A stretch of DNA of 64,000 nt from Helichrysum umbraculigerum (taxonomy: Eukaryota; Streptophyta; Magnoliopsida; Asterales; Asteraceae). Within the stretch, counting starts at the first letter, position 1. Each line of letters opens with the position of its first letter. Location of the stretch: positions 10,021,001 through 10,085,000 of the forward strand of contig CATIUR010000004.1 in NCBI GenBank assembly GCA_949592205.1, written 5' to 3'. Positions 32,467-46,050 of this stretch are shown one piece after another. Both the position numbers and the translations under genes were made by a program. Below the pieces are notes generated by a model. That model saw nothing but the letters and a program-made list of their open reading frames with translations. It was not told where the DNA came from and ran no database searches.

Positions 32467-34420
32467 TTATTATTGGATATTGAAATAAAATTCTGTTAAC
32501 AAAATCCTACAAAAACTGTGGCAACTATTAAATTAAAATAAAATAACAATGCATCCTTTTCTCTACCCGTCCAAAACCCCAAAACCCTAACTCAGACGAT
32601 GACCATCTGGAATAAATAATTCATCATCTTCTCGTGCTTCTTCAATTTCAAAATTTTCCACCATCATATCATCCTTATTTGGGCAGAAGATTGGATACGA
32701 GAGTCATGGGTATCATCGAGGTCAGTGATAATTGTAATACGAGTATTGGTTGATCTACTCATCTTCATGTCTCTTGAACAAAGGTTCTAGGGTCTATTTT
32801 CTTGTAAAATCAGACTCAATTTGATTTTATTAGTTTCATACGCTATTCCAAATCTAAATTATGTAATTGCTTTCGTTGCCAACGACGTTTTTGTTTTCCA
32901 ATTAGATGAAGGTAAAAATTTAATATGTAACTTGTGTGAGGAACCGTAAATATGTATATGTATATTTCTGTTTGCCCCTGTATCAGTCTGAAACAAAAAG
33001 TGGGCCTATGCAATTCTATCTAGGTAATGTAATACATTACATTACAACTCCCCATATGATTGTGTTTTTGATTGTCATGATGTTCTATTATATAGCTTTT
33101 GTTCCTTTCGTTTTTTATCAGGTAGAATATCAGGTCCGACACTTGATACTCCTAATCAGACCTTGGCGAAACACATTATCACGTATCCAGAAGCCTATGG
33201 TGAGTTCACATTAGCCCATTACAGTGTACATCAAGATATGATCAAATTGAGGTTCATATAAACTATTGTAGATCAATCGTAACTTATAATGACAGTAATA
33301 TTGTTCTTGCTAGCTACAACCTCTCCCTACAAATCCAGATAACTTGACAGAAACAAATCAACATTGTTTGAGGCAAGTCAATCGTTTTTGGATATATTGG
33401 AATAATTAGGGGGTGGGTACAAATGCAATTAGTTTGTGGGGAGGATGGTCCAACTATTGTATCAATGTATTTGTTTCTTAATGTATGAAATATGAAATCC
33501 TTTAGTTTGAGTATAGAGATGACGTTGAGAAAGTTTAACTAATAATCCAAATTGCATTACTATTACTATATAATCAATCGTTCAAGAATGAAATGCAAAA
33601 GAGCTTATGTTATTTTGGTCGACGATAATCAAACCCTTTTAGTGCTCTCAATTCCTTGCAGTTACAAGCTTTGAGTTTTGTTATACAGATTAATGTTTTA
33701 ATGTTTAGGTGCTGACTGAAGTATACCAATGACAAGCCTGCTATGATTGTAGTCGTATCCAATTTCCATGAGCTGAACCATAGTTCCCCTTAACCTCATG
33801 TCATAGTTGGTATTTTGAATTATTGCATTATATGTATGAATATAGGGCAAAGCAAATATGCTGTTTTGACGTTGACCCATTATGATAATTATCTGTCCCT
33901 ACCCGCTCACTTAGCAAATGCCTATCTAATGTAACGTTTTACTATGATGCAGCATGTATAATCATGATATAATAGGTAATTAGTTTAAAAATTATAGAAA
34001 TGGTATTGTGTTCATTCATTTACTAAAACATATGCTGCAATACTTGGACATACAGATGTTAAACTATCGTTGTCTTCTTTTATAGGTGGTTCTTCATTCT
34101 TGAGGGTTATGATGCTGAAGTATATGGTTACAATGGACTATGGCACTATATAAATCTCTTGGATACACAGGACTTTCTGCAACAAGTGTTGTTCGAATTT
34201 TGTCTCCGTTATAGAATGGGTCGGCTTCATAATTTCTTTTATGTTCAAAGATGAAGAAATGGGTTAGATGAAGTGTAGTGTACAAAGCTGGGAGAGCACA
34301 TAATGATAATCGAGTAAATAAATTTGTAGGACCAATGGGTAATGTATTAGATATATAAAAGTTGGTTGTAATAAAACAAATATAACAGTACGTATGTGTG
34401 TCTGTGTGTATGGAAATAGA
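32467..34420. other. Exon-like and non-coding DNA, unidentified
   Basis: Captured-gene appearance. A piece near 33121-33200, bounded by CAG and GTGAG, gives ISGPTLDTPNQTLAKHIITYP. A last-exon-like piece near 34085-34190 gives SLGYTGLSATSVVRIL. Neither family is recognised. Confidence 0.3.
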
Positions 34421-35536
34421 CAGGGGCGGAACCAAGATGAATTTTCAGAGGTATCACTAAATTATTTCCACAAAATTTAAATAAAACAAAATAAGTTATG
34501 ATCGTGCGATTTTAACAAAAGACATGACATCAAAAAGTGCGATTTCAACCAAAAGTACTATTATAATAAAAATGTTATGAACTCAAAAGTAAAACAGAAA
34601 CAAACCAACATATTACACCTTATATTATCCTCGAAGTTCACCTAGACGATGAAAACGATTGATTATAACTTCAGTCGTAACATTGTCAAGTGCTTCTTTC
34701 TCTACATAACAAACCAAAACATTATTCAAATAATTATCTCTTATTTTATTCCGCAAATGCGTCTTCACAAGATTCATTATAGAAAAACACCGTTCAATAG
34801 TCGCAGTTGCAACCGGCAGAACCAAAGCTAACTTCAACAAGCGATAGACCACCCGAAAATAAAGATGCATTTTCATTTCCACCATCACACAAACAAGGTC
34901 AGTTATATTATTCAAGTTAGCTAACCTGTTAAAAATATTTTCAAGCAATTCAGTATTTAACTCATCTAACGATCACCAATCTCTTGAATTTGCATATCCA
35001 AAACCGTGTTAAAAATATCAACCTCAAAATTATATTGATTAGTGATTTTGGTCCTTCGATTTCTTGGAGCAAAATACAAATCTGTCATTTTCACCATAGG
35101 AAGATCATGTTTTTGATTGAAAAAACAGACTTTCCTCAAAAATAATGTAAATCCCATTTTTCTAAACTCTTGTAATGCTTGTTTAGTTTCTATAATGAAA
35201 AAGCCGCTTGCAATATATCATGATCATTTTGTTGAAGATGTCATAATAATACATTTGTGAACCCTTTTCCAATTAAGTATATGGTCATTAAAGGATATGT
35301 AATTAGTCTATATATTGGGCTATTCTTTTTGTAATAAAAATAGACACATAGTTTAGTACTTTAGTTAATAATTATTCAAGGAATAAGTTGCACTTAGAAA
35401 ATTTCACTAGTAGCACAAAAGAATTTCACTAGTTGCATTTCTACTAAAATTTATAATTTTTTAAATTTTTACACTACTCGAATTTTTTTGACCAGTAGCA
35501 CGTACTACCCCCGCCGACCTAATAGTTCCGCCCCTG
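34421..35536 (-). mobile_element. hAT element with degenerate transposase, 1,116 bp
   Basis: The terminal repeats CAGGGGCGGAACCA and (inverted right end) CAGGGGCGGAACTA are flanked by the perfect 8-bp duplication GAAATAGA (34413-34420 and 35537-35544). It contains the C-terminal part of a hAT transposase in minus orientation. The internally deleted copy is non-autonomous. Confidence 0.92.
34625..35157 (-). pseudogene. hAT transposase C-terminal fragment (zinc-finger MYM/TTF type, hAT dimerisation domain)
   Basis: The upstream frame (35157-34966) gives YFAPRNRRTKITNQYNFEVD and LDMQIQEI. After a frameshift or stop at about 34960, the second frame gives LALVLPVATATIERCFSIM and KTHLRNKIRDNYLNN, the hallmark of the hAT C-terminal dimerisation domain. 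The N-terminal zinc finger and the RNase H-like catalytic core are missing, so it cannot transpose on its own. Confidence 0.85.
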
Positions 35537-35787
35537 GAAATAGATGTCAAGGTTGGGCAAGCATGAGGTTAGGACAAAAGTATGTAAGAATGTATGATTG
35601 TTTAGTTGCTGCATATGGCATATGTATTGGTGAAATGTAAGTTGTACTTGTATGAGATATATAGTATTGCTTTTAGAATACTCATAATGTTTCTTATTAG
35701 TAGTCTCTTCTCTTTTATCTGATTAAATATTGTACATTAAGTTTATTAAAAAATTGTTGGTCACAATTCAAAAGCAAATTGTGATAG

Positions 35788-35815
35788 CCCGCGTTGTCGC
35801 GGATCCTTCACCTAG
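35788..35815 (+). mobile_element. Helitron 3' terminus (plus strand)
   Basis: The perfect stem CCGCG/CGCGG (in CCCGCGTTGTCGCGG) is followed by ATCCTTCACCTAG and then T. The partner 5' end was not established. The hAT at 34,421 would lie inside this Helitron. Confidence 0.7.
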
Positions 35816-36136
35816 TAAATATCAATATCAATATATTACTGAAACCTATATATTTTGGTCAAAAATATTCGGTGGCCCTAAAAAATCCGGCCTATTAATT
35901 TGTTGTATTTAAGTAAGCCATAAACTATCAAATATATTAAGTAGGTATAAATAGCTTATTAGAATCAATAAATTAGATAAATAAAACTAAAACGTAGTAT
36001 GTTGCACAAAAAAAATGGCCCCATCTTTCAAAATATTAGTGCTACATATACGAGTCCAAGGTCCGACTTTATCTCCCAATCAACAATGCAATACAAATCT
36101 CATTCAAATATATTATCTTTCAAAATAATTTTAATA
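35816..36136. other. Spacer between two opposed Helitron 3' ends
   Basis: 320 bp of AT-rich DNA lies between the plus-strand terminus at 35815 and the minus-strand terminus at 36137. Nothing coding is recognised. Confidence 0.5.
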
Positions 36137-36169
36137 CTAGATCAAAGACCCGCGACAACGCGGACTACA

Positions 36170-37713
36170 ACATTTGAGTTTGTAAGTTACGATAAAATAT
36201 GAATCAACTATGACATAAAGAAGCATGTTCAAAATTTTCTAAAATGCAAAAAGAAAGAAAGAAAACTTGGTTTCATTTATGACTTTATATCTAAAAAGGA
36301 ATAGTTATATTCTTTTGAATGGCTAAAAAATAACAAAACATGAATACAATTAAAGCTTAGTGAAAGCAAAGAAGCATTGAAACTTACCGATTTTTTTTGT
36401 AATTGATTTGTCAAAATCATTTTATCCGTTGACTACGAACAATACTAACTCTGACGATACCACTTACAATAGCCTTCAAATAGAATAGATTTGAGAAAAC
36501 ACCGAACCATTAGATGAATCTTATCATCATCTTCATCCTTCAAATATTCACGATCATCAAAGTAAAACAAACCAGACATAAATACTGAACCAATATTTTT
36601 ATAGAAATAGCGATAAATTTTATCAATCAAATCACGTTGCTTATAAATTGAAGCGGTAACGTGAGCGACTAAATTTAAGTATTTTTAGATATTAAGTTTT
36701 AAAAAATGTCATGACCTCAAGTTATGGAAAGACTCTTTGTTAGCACCTTTTGACAAAGATTGCATAACCGAGTAAAAGGGTCAAATTATTGTTGACCAAA
36801 ATAACATAAAGTCCTTTACATTTCATTCTTGTCCGATTGATCCATAGCTATTATAATATACTCCGTACTAAGTTTCTTGTAATTTGTGGTTCTTATTGCT
36901 ATTACATTATTAATTTCTCTTTTAACATTTTGATTTTAATCATCATATATTATTTATAAAGGTCAAGTTATAAAACCTAGCTAAAATGAGATGTATTTAA
37001 GTTATTCTAAAAACAACCAGTATCATGTATGATTGTATTCTTTTATTTCTTTGTTTATTTTATATTTATAGGAACATCAACAAATCTTTTTACTTACACA
37101 TTCTAAAACTATACATATCCTCTAGGTTCTAACACTCACTTGTAGACCATGACTTCTACATTTAACCCATTATCACTCAATTCTTCATGCCAAAATTTGA
37201 ATTCTAACTCATCTGAAGCTCTTTATGCAATTACCCCACTCCAATTTGACCTATATAACTTGCCCCACTAAATTTAATACATCTAATTAAATAGCTTCTT
37301 CTACAACACCACCCCAGCAGCATGATTCCATACCTTCTCCTTATATCCAAAATTTGCAAACTTCCTATATATCTCTGCATCCCCACGTGCGATTGCAGCA
37401 TATTTCACCATACGCTATAAGCACACAATGGTTGCTTTTTGCAATTACGGAACCAAAAACAAATGTTCGTCATGTAAAAATAAACAATAAAATTATCGGT
37501 AAGTCAAAACAGGTTGTTTGGGTTGAAACGGGCCGGGTCAGTTGAGTCACAAACACTATTTGTATGTTCGTAAGTAAATTATTAATTAAGGCATTAATTA
37601 TCATTGCAGAAACAATCTTTTAAGTAAATGGGTCAATATTGCCACTATTTAAATATTATAAAATCAAAAAAGATAAAATTTGCACTCAACCGAGTCCTAA
37701 ACTGTATGCAATG
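36170..37713. other. Helitron interior, nothing recognised
   Basis: A 61-codon minus-strand frame (36445-36630) is open but has no recognisable similarity. The remainder is non-coding. Confidence 0.35.
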
Positions 37714-38683
37714 CTAGCACTTTAAAGAATGGTTTGAGTTACCTTTCTCCACTTGTTCACAAAACATATCCATTACAGCGTTATTAATGGAAGAAAGCCG
37801 CATAACGCTAGCTGAATTGGGCCACTCCAGGGTCCCATCTCCATGAACCAACGGCTGCATCCAAGATTGACCACTACCTTTTCTTGTGTAGATAACATAA
37901 CCTTCTTGCCACATATATGATTTCAGTACATTTGAATTATTAACCAATTACTTTTTACTCGAATAATTAGGGCATCCAAGAACACCAACAACCTCCTTCA
38001 CATTTTAAATCAAAGCCAAAGCCACGGCATATTGGCCTCAACAAACAAACCCCAAAGTTCCATCAACAGGATCAAGGACCCAATGCCTTCTAACCCAACC
38101 ACCAGTTGAATTGCATCGGCTGATAGCATCAATAAATTTTTAACCCCCAAGTGGTGAAGGTGGAGCTTTTAGACCGAACCGAGGTGCCATTGCCAAACTT
38201 TCATTCACAGTTGCAACCACGGATGTCAATAAAGGTGCAACATTAGCATCATAGAGTGTTTGTGCATCTTCCTCAGCTACAATTGAAACGTTTTCTCAAC
38301 CTAAAGATTCTGATAGCATCCAGCTAATCATTTGCTTGTACACTGTCGCACCCCCGAAACACGTGGCAGCGGAAGTATGAGGTGTCACGGGGGCGCCGAC
38401 CAAATCAAGTATCATCACATAAAGTTACATCGAACGACCTTTAGTATGTTGTTTCCTGTGGGTAGTCCTACTGCATTTGTGAACCTGAGAATACACGCTA
38501 AAATGGGTCAACATAATGTTGGTGAGTTCATAGGTTTAATCTGTAAAGTAATAATGTAAACACATGATTTTCTTGTTGTAAAATAAAGATCTGTAAAATA
38601 AAGTTCTGTAAAACAGAGTTTCTGTATAAATCAAGTTCTGTATACTATTGCCAATACCGTATTTGTAAATCACAAGATTTAAT

Positions 38684-38796
38684 AGTTTGTATTGCTTTAC
38701 CACAATATCGAAATGTTTGTATTGCTTTACCACAATATCGTTTTGTATTGCTTTACCGCAATATCGTTTTGTATTGCTTTACCGCAATATCGAAAT
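38684..38796. repeat. 26-bp tandem repeat array, left part (4 copies)
   Basis: The units are of the form TTTGTATTGCTTTACCGC plus AATATCGT. Two carry CGAAAT spacers that lengthen the unit to 30 bp. The array is cut by the CACTA at 38797 and resumes at 54383. Confidence 0.9.
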
Positions 38797-39290
38797 CACT
38801 ACAACAAATCTGGTCTTATAGGACGCTCATTAGTGTCTTTAAAGACTACTTTATAGGACATTTTACCTGATAGGACCACTCGTTTAAGAGTCACATAAAA
38901 AGGCGTCGTAATAAGTAAGGCGTCCTAATAGAGATTATGGGACACTTTTTTATGAGTTCCAAAAAGTCTATTGAAACACATATGGCGTCCTAACAAACTA
39001 TAAAATATGACACTTATTGATGTTCTAAATTTTAATACACGTGCCTACTTTAATATTTTGAAACACGCACAAATGTCCTATAAAGTCTAATAGGACACTT
39101 TATGATGTTCTAAATTCTAATATAAGCGTGCCTACTATCATCTTTCGAGACACATACAAACGTCCTAAAAAGTCTGATATGACACTTTTTGATGTTTTAA
39201 ATTTTAATATACGTGTGCTTAATATCATCTTTTGAGACACACACAAATGTCCTACAAAGTCAATTCCAATAATTGTTTTCATTGTATACG
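38797..39290. repeat. CACTA left subterminal repeats
   Basis: Short motifs such as TAGGACACTT, GTCCTAA/GTCCTAT and GACACTTTTTGATGTT recur many times in both orientations. In En/Spm the subterminal arrays bind TNPA. The same use here is inferred. Confidence 0.7.
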
Positions 39291-39559
39291 ACTATATATT
39301 AAGAATATATATACAATAATTATGCAAAACTATATTGATTTATGATCTACATACTTTGAGTCCATAGATCATTCAATAAATAAGAATAGAGTAAAACTAA
39401 TTATGATTCAAACAAGTCATTTCATAACAAAAAATTCAACCTAATACAATAATAACTTCATCCGAGATAAAGATCTCTAGCGATTACATAATAAATTAAG
39501 AGTATCAAGCAAACTGAAAGAAAACTGAAAACATAGTATCGAGTCATCACCCATCTTCA
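39291..39559. other. CACTA interior, non-coding
   Basis: Probably the 3' flank or terminator region of the minus-strand TNPA-like gene. No distinct signal is read. Confidence 0.4.
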
Positions 39560-42500
39560 TCACGCATCATCCTCACGCATCACCTACAAAAAAGCAGTAT
39601 GTACATAAGTCTAAAGTTTATGGTGCAGGTTGGTTTAAGAAATTCAGACCCATAGTTGAGTGTATGAGAGCAAGATTGACAAATAAATTAAAATGGTCGA
39701 GATGGGGCAATGATCCAAGGGATGTGGCAATAAATTGAGAACATCTAATCAGATAAGAGGCCAACCTTGGTGCTTGAATAAGACTGATGTGAGTAGCTCA
39801 ACAACACAGTTTGTCCTTGTCTTAGTATTTTAGTCTGATTGTATCGAAATAATGGTGTACATTGTCCATATTTAGAGTGTTAGTATTGCTGTACAAGGTG
39901 GTTGTAATCAAATTCGTACCATGCAGATTGTGTTGTATGTATTTATTGATAGAATAATACTAGAAATGCACCTCTTCTAAAAGTGATAATTATAAAAAAG
40001 ATTAAAGAAAGGTTTATAAGTATAACATACCGAAACGAATGGACAAGGCCACGCGGTAGTTGCACCAACAGCATCTTCAATTGTGACAAGTAAATCATAC
40101 GGCCTCACCAAACGTTCAGATCTAATGATAGGGGTTTGTATATATACCTCACACCAACCCGGTCCAATCTCTGCCCCAGCAACATACTCATTTGGATCCA
40201 AGCTCTTAATCCTACCTTTCGCCACAATCTCGCTAGACTTGAAAATATTGTGAATGTAAACTTCAGCTCCAACCTATAAGTTGTAGTATCAACCAACATA
40301 TCAATTATATTCAAATAAACATTTAAAAAAAGAAACACCTGCATAAAAGGTATTAGATAAATAAAATACATACTCGTAAAGGGACACTTGAGTCATTGAT
40401 ATCATGATCGCTTGACCTTTCCTTCTCCGACTCTTTGGCTTTCAATCGTGCCACTTCAGCTTCAAGTTGTTCATTTTCAAACTTCAGTTTAATATTCTCT
40501 CTACGAGAAGCTGAACGACTAGGAATCACACCCCAAACATCTCTACCGCGAACACCTTGCCCATACATTCGTGCAAGACCATTTGGATCATTGGTTATAA
40601 CTTTAGAAAATATGTCTTCTGGGCCTGGCTTATCAATTGAACCCTTGGGAAGCTTTGACTTGTATCTTTCCATCTTTTTCTAAATTAAAAACATTATATA
40701 AGAAGCAGAATTAATTTCAATAGTTACATGACTTAAGAATGCTAACTATATCTATTCAATTATGAAATAGGTGTATAAACGCAAATAAGGTCAATGATGT
40801 GTTAATGGTAACACAATACATGCTTTTGGAAAAAAAAAAACATGTATATGATCAGAAAATAAGATACATGACAAAAAAACATATATAGTACATACTATTG
40901 CTTTTGCAGCTTTTTTGTTCTTTGTAGTGCCATCTTTCGAGAAACACGCACGAAACATTTCCATTCTAGTTGGTTCAACTCCTGAAGAAGCCTGTTTTAA
41001 AAGTTGTGTATTCAAAAATATATACATTGAATATTACGTTAATGAAATTTAACAACGTAAATATAGTAGCTACACTATAACATAAAAATACCTTCAACTC
41101 TTCACGGACTCTCGCGTAACTTTTTTTACCGGTAACTTGAACCATCTTCTTTTTGGCCCTACTGTTCTTGGCTTTTTCACTGAGTTTCTATTGTGGAAAA
41201 GTAAAACGGATAAGTTAAAGATAAAAAAAATTAGTGCAAGTAAAATGATAGTTTCATAATTTACTGATATTAATAAAATTACTAAATACCTTAGATGCTT
41301 CTTCATTCCAATAGTTAACCAGTTTCTTCCAGTCACTTTTATGAACTCTTTCTGGCCTAGACTTTATTTGCTTCTTTAGTGGCAAAGATGGATCATGATA
41401 CTCTTTCAGCCTTGCTCTCCAATTTCTCACTTTTTTTCCAAATGATGCTAATATCCAGTCATGAGAACTTTCAGGAAGGTCAAACTTCGTCTAAAAAAGA
41501 ACAAATTTAATTACATTAGTAAACTAATGTATTACCCATTTTTACTATGTTTCATGTTTCAGTACCTGTAACAGTTCTAACAATGCTTGTTTGTCAGTAT
41601 CACTAACTTTATGCCAAGGTAAGTAAATTGGGCAATAATTTCCACCCCTAGCAACAGCTCCCATGAAGTGGGTCAGTTTACTCGTTTTTTCCTTGTCAAT
41701 TGGTTGCCCATATTCATTAAATCGAACCTTAATAATCTCTGAGTCACCCCATACATTTTTCATGCGAGTTGGTCCCCTTACTTTTTTCTGTACATTCCTT
41801 GCATCTACAAAAGATAAACAGGAGTTAAAAATTATATCAGTCAATGTTGTGTTCTTCTCTAATCTTATTCAAACAATATTTCATAAGCATTAGCTATATA
41901 TAAATCCACAATAAACTTAAAAATAACATAAATAAACATAAAAGATTAAGACACATTTTACACTACCCTATTGGTGATCCTTTAGATATTAAAAAATAAT
42001 CTATGCCTATATTGAGTTATTTCGAGGAGGTAATTGGACTGGGTAATTCCACTGCACTAATAGCTGCAAAGTTCCAGTATTTCATTAACTAGTTAACATT
42101 TAGGTGGTGACCTTATGTATCTTGTGTCAAACTTCATATTCTTATGTGACAGCTTGGTTTCAGTGTCAACTTTATAGTTACTCGGTTTTATTGTATTAAG
42201 TTCTTCGTAACATAATTACCAACTATAACCTTACTACCAAATTTTAGCGTTAAGCATTATTAGACAAAAATGGCACACAAAAGTAGTGTAGTATGCTTAA
42301 CCTGTTTCTTTTGCTAATCCATGCCCTTCATGTTGTTTCTCCACAAGTTCCTCATCCTCATTATTATCATCAACTATTCTATTATTTATATCTTCATATT
42401 CAGTATCATCTCGCTCTCTAATAATTTCATCCGCATCTGTAATGTAACCTTGGAAAAGTAAGTAAGAGAAAAATGATTAAGCAACTGATTGCAGCTTTTA

Positions 42501-43488
42501 AAGAAGGTAGTAAAAACATTCATGAAGAGTGTTAACAACTACATACCTTCACTTCTCACATCATCCCTTTCAATCCCATTTTGAATATCCTCAAATATCA
42601 TCTCCGTGTCTTCATTATCGACAAAATATTGTTCATCGTTCATATCTATAATCACAGGAGAGTAAAGATAAAAATTGGTATTTCTAAAGTAGACTTTGTT
42701 ATTAACGGTAGATATAGAAGTTTGAGACCGACACATATGTACCTTGAAATGTCAGGTTATCGTCTTGATCATTATCTTCATCGACAAGAAACAATTTCCG
42801 CCTTGCTCCACTAGAGACGCTTTTTGGGATCGAATTAGGCTTTGTTAAATTATGTTTAAGTTGACCTGTTTGTTTTGCTGAATGTTTCTTCTTCAAAATT
42901 AAATCATTCACTGTTACTGTTTCCATTGATTGCTTTTCCATTGGTGCAGAATTTCCAACCATTAGTCCATTGCACTTACGACCTTCCTCGCATCGTTGTG
43001 ACTTACTCTTTATTGATTTAGCTGTTCCAACAAGTTGTCCACTTTGGATATAGGGCTCCTTAACAGGTAAAATAGAAGAAACGTTTGGAGCAACCACCCG
43101 TTTTTTCTTTGCTAGATTAGCAAATTTGTTCATTGACATGGGCGCAATATACTGAGGACGATGTTGCTGTAAGAAAATAAAATCCCATCAGAGAAGTACT
43201 TATAAATAAAACATAATACGAAATAAAATTGCTAATTGGTGGTACCTTTGCGGGTCCATGACTTGTTTCAGTTTCTTCACAGTAATATCCCTCACCGTCA
43301 CCATCATTATCAGACATGTAATCGACATCATTCTCATTACAAAATGTTGGTTCTCCTTTCCTTTTCTGTGTTTTCTTACTATCTACCAAACTTGTAAGAG
43401 AGTTGGCAATTTTTTTAATTCCTAGCTCCCTTAACTTCTCTTTGTTCTGTTTAACCCTCAACAACTTAGCCTTCTCATAATCATTCAT
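39560..43488 (-). CDS. TNPA-like protein of the CACTA element (Transposase_24 / Ptta-En-Spm family), about 11 exons
   Basis: The start ATG is at 43488-43486 (MNDYEKAKLL). Inferred exons are 43488-43246, 43166-42743, 42646-42548, 42438-42302, 41806-41566, 41491-41290, about 41188-41092, 40991-40903, 40678-40375, 40273-40030 and a last one near 39583-39560. All join in phase at GT/AG without a stop, giving about 700 residues. The N-terminal half is basic then acidic. RGPTRMKNVWGD and WKKLVNYWNEEASK fall in the plant Transposase_24 region. EEL...GVEPTRMEMFRACF follows, then a coiled coil (LKFENEQLEAEVARLKAKE) and a C-terminal VGAEVYI...VTIEDAVGATTAWPCPFV domain. In En/Spm such a protein binds subterminal repeats. 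The smallest exon is the least certain. Confidence 0.75.
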
Positions 43489-44781
43489 TTTTCTGTATGT
43501 TATAAGTAATATACCCAAAGTAAGATAATTAAAACAAATGTAAAAAACTCGATTAAAACATATATGTGATCTTTCAAGCAACAACAAATAGTGAATTACT
43601 TTTAGTATGATTCCATGTGTATCACAAAACCGTATGCACCTTTGTTAAGATGGATAACTATATGCATAACTTACTAGGATATACACATAACATAAATCAT
43701 TCACCAAAGAGCACTAAACCCAAAATAGCATAAATCGTTTTATGAAATTAACAAAGATATATTGTGTTAATGGTTCTAGTGACCATAAAAATTTGCATGA
43801 ATAAAAATACAAAAAATACTGAATGAATCATTACAATACGAAACATACCTACTCCTACAAGTGCACCAATAATCCATATTACATAGGTTAAAACTAATGA
43901 ACCTAAATACATATATTAGAGAGGGAGTATTTCAAGTGTGTGATTCCTGAATATCATAGACACTCTTAAAGTTTTTTTAAAAAGATTATACTAATACTAA
44001 TCGACACCATAAAGGGCATTAATCGGTCATCATAATCTCAAAATGGATAACTTCAACAACTCGCATTTGGATTTTTCGTTACTATTACTACAATTAGTAA
44101 ACAAAAAAACATACTCCGTCATAATCAAGCGGTAATAACAGAAATCAGCCCCCATAAACACACTAGATTGAATCATAGAGACTTTAAACATAAAATTTAG
44201 ATTGAGCACTTAAACACATAAAAAATTTTATACGTATGAACACTTTTTTGTATATACATAACGAAATCAGAGAGGGAGTATTTCAAGTGTGTGATACCTG
44301 AATCAATTGTTCTACAGGGTTTGCTCTGTCTGCTTGCGTGACGGTTCAGTGAATGAGAGGTTAATAGGGTTTTCAATTGAAGATATCTTTGATACATTTT
44401 TGGTAACAGATTGGAGAAATTAGTGGTGAAATTGTTGGATTGGAGGGAATATTGAAATTCAGGGTGGGAATAGTTGAAATTGGGGAGGGAAACGTCAAGG
44501 CTGTCAAGTAATCTAGGTTAAACACAATATACTCCCACTGATCATAGTTGTCACAATTTATATATTTAATATCTTAATTTTATAATATGAAATCCCTCAA
44601 TTATTTATCTACGTGAGTAAAGTAATGGACATTTTATTTATTTAGTTTTTTTTTTGGCAAAAAGAGAAAATTCTAATGCAATTTGAAAAGATGGACATTT
44701 TCTTTATGAAGGTAGATTTCTACCAACATTTAATGCCAATTGCATCTTGATTAAAAATTTTAATCTAGTTAAAGAATAAAA
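43489..44781 (-). promoter_or_regulatory. 5' flank of the TNPA-like gene
   Basis: No coding sequence is recognised. A leader exon may lie near 44,300-44,480. The phrase GAGAGGGAGTATTTCAAGTGTGTGAT occurs twice (about 43,918 and 44,270), here given by position only as a direct repeat about 350 bp apart. The core promoter was not pinned down. Confidence 0.35.
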
Positions 44782-44826
44782 TCTATATAATATAGGATGA
44801 TAAGCGTATAACGTACATACATATTA

Positions 44827-45019
44827 TTCCCTCCATCCCAAAATGATTATCACCAAACAAGAAACACAAAGTTTAATAAAAGTGTATTTATTACTATTTA
44901 CTATCAATAGAATTTCAATTTTACAGTTTTCAAGTATTTTGATTGGTTGATTTTGAAAGGGGACAATAATTTTAGGACAATATATAGTAAGATGGACAAA
45001 CAATTTAGGATGGAGAGAC
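44827..45019. mobile_element. Stowaway-like MITE, about 193 bp
   Basis: The left end TTCCCTCCATCCCAAAATG and the inverted right end GTCTCTCCATCCTAAATTG are flanked by TA on both sides. No coding capacity. Confidence 0.65.
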
Positions 45020-45857
45020 TAGTTATTACATGTTTTTATAATTAGCCCCCAAGTTCAGATCCTTAAGCATAAAAAATTTCCCTTTAAAAGAAACTAATGC
45101 TAGCCAACGGTCGCGGTTAACACTATATTGGAATATATCTCTAGTGACAATAATTGTATCTTAAATTATTGTGATATAAAAATGATGCAACCAAATACTC
45201 AGGGAGTACTCGTGACTCGAGCTTGGTTTAAAGCGAGTCAGACCGGGATAAAAATCAGAATAACTTGACCAAACTCGGACTAACTCGGTCAAAGTCAAAG
45301 TCGGTCAACATTTTGAGATGTTTTAAAATGAAGTTTTTTTTTACTTTTTTTTTCTAACTAATATTGGTTTTTTATTTATCTTCTATATTTACGGATATAA
45401 TTTTATAATTTATTACTTTATTAAAATGTATAATCCATAGTACTAGCCGAGGATTCCCCACCTCGACCGAGTACTTCCTATGATGTCATGATCGAGTAAT
45501 TCCCAAATAGTGATTTCAACATCCTTGAAGATCACTATATGTCATTCAACTTTTATTAACCAAATGAATGTTATTGTTTCTCCTACAACTCAACAATGTA
45601 CTCCCACCGTTGTTAAATAAAGGTTAACATTACCATTAATATATGTTTAAAAAGATAGTCCAATACAAAAAATAACTACTTTTATGTCCATTACAAATGT
45701 CCTGTTTTGTATAATTTTCATGAATGATTATACAACACTATAATACATATACTTGGTGCATGAATCAAAAAATGTGTTGTATATATCAACACCCGAATTT
45801 TAGTGAAACTTTAACAATAAATGTTACATCCATTTTTTATTTTTATCTAGAATTTAT

Positions 45858-46050
45858 TTTTTTTGAAAGGCAGTATTGGGCTCAGTGGCATTGCCTCTTC
45901 ATATACCCATCAGTCCATCACCAATTCCAGGGGAAACCCGAATATTTCGAGAGAAAACCCCTGTCTCCATCCCGGAGAGCATTTTGCTCATATCCGGGTT
46001 CGAACCCATGACCTTGAGGTCATGGTGAAACACCTTGTGCGACTTGAGTT
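45858..46050 (-). mobile_element. tRNA-derived SINE, 193 bp, with 12-bp target duplication
   Basis: The flanks TCTAGAATTTAT at 45846-45857 and 46051-46062 are identical. On the minus strand the element has an A-box-like GTCGCACAAGGTG near its start, a perfect B box GGTTCGAACCC about 40 bp downstream, and an A-rich 3' end (CAAAAAAAATAAAT). This is the standard order for a pol III SINE mobilised by LINE machinery. Internal phrases such as GGGATGGAGACAGGGG may define the family. Confidence 0.85.

Noticed and set aside
40435..40683. Plus-strand frame opposite the TNPA exon
   Set aside because: It is the antisense shadow of the spliced minus-strand exon, which has the recognisable coiled coil.
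45990..46000. Functional tRNA gene from the B box GGTTCGAACCC
   Set aside because: There is no cloverleaf, acceptor stem or terminator. The flanking duplication and A-rich tail fit a SINE instead.
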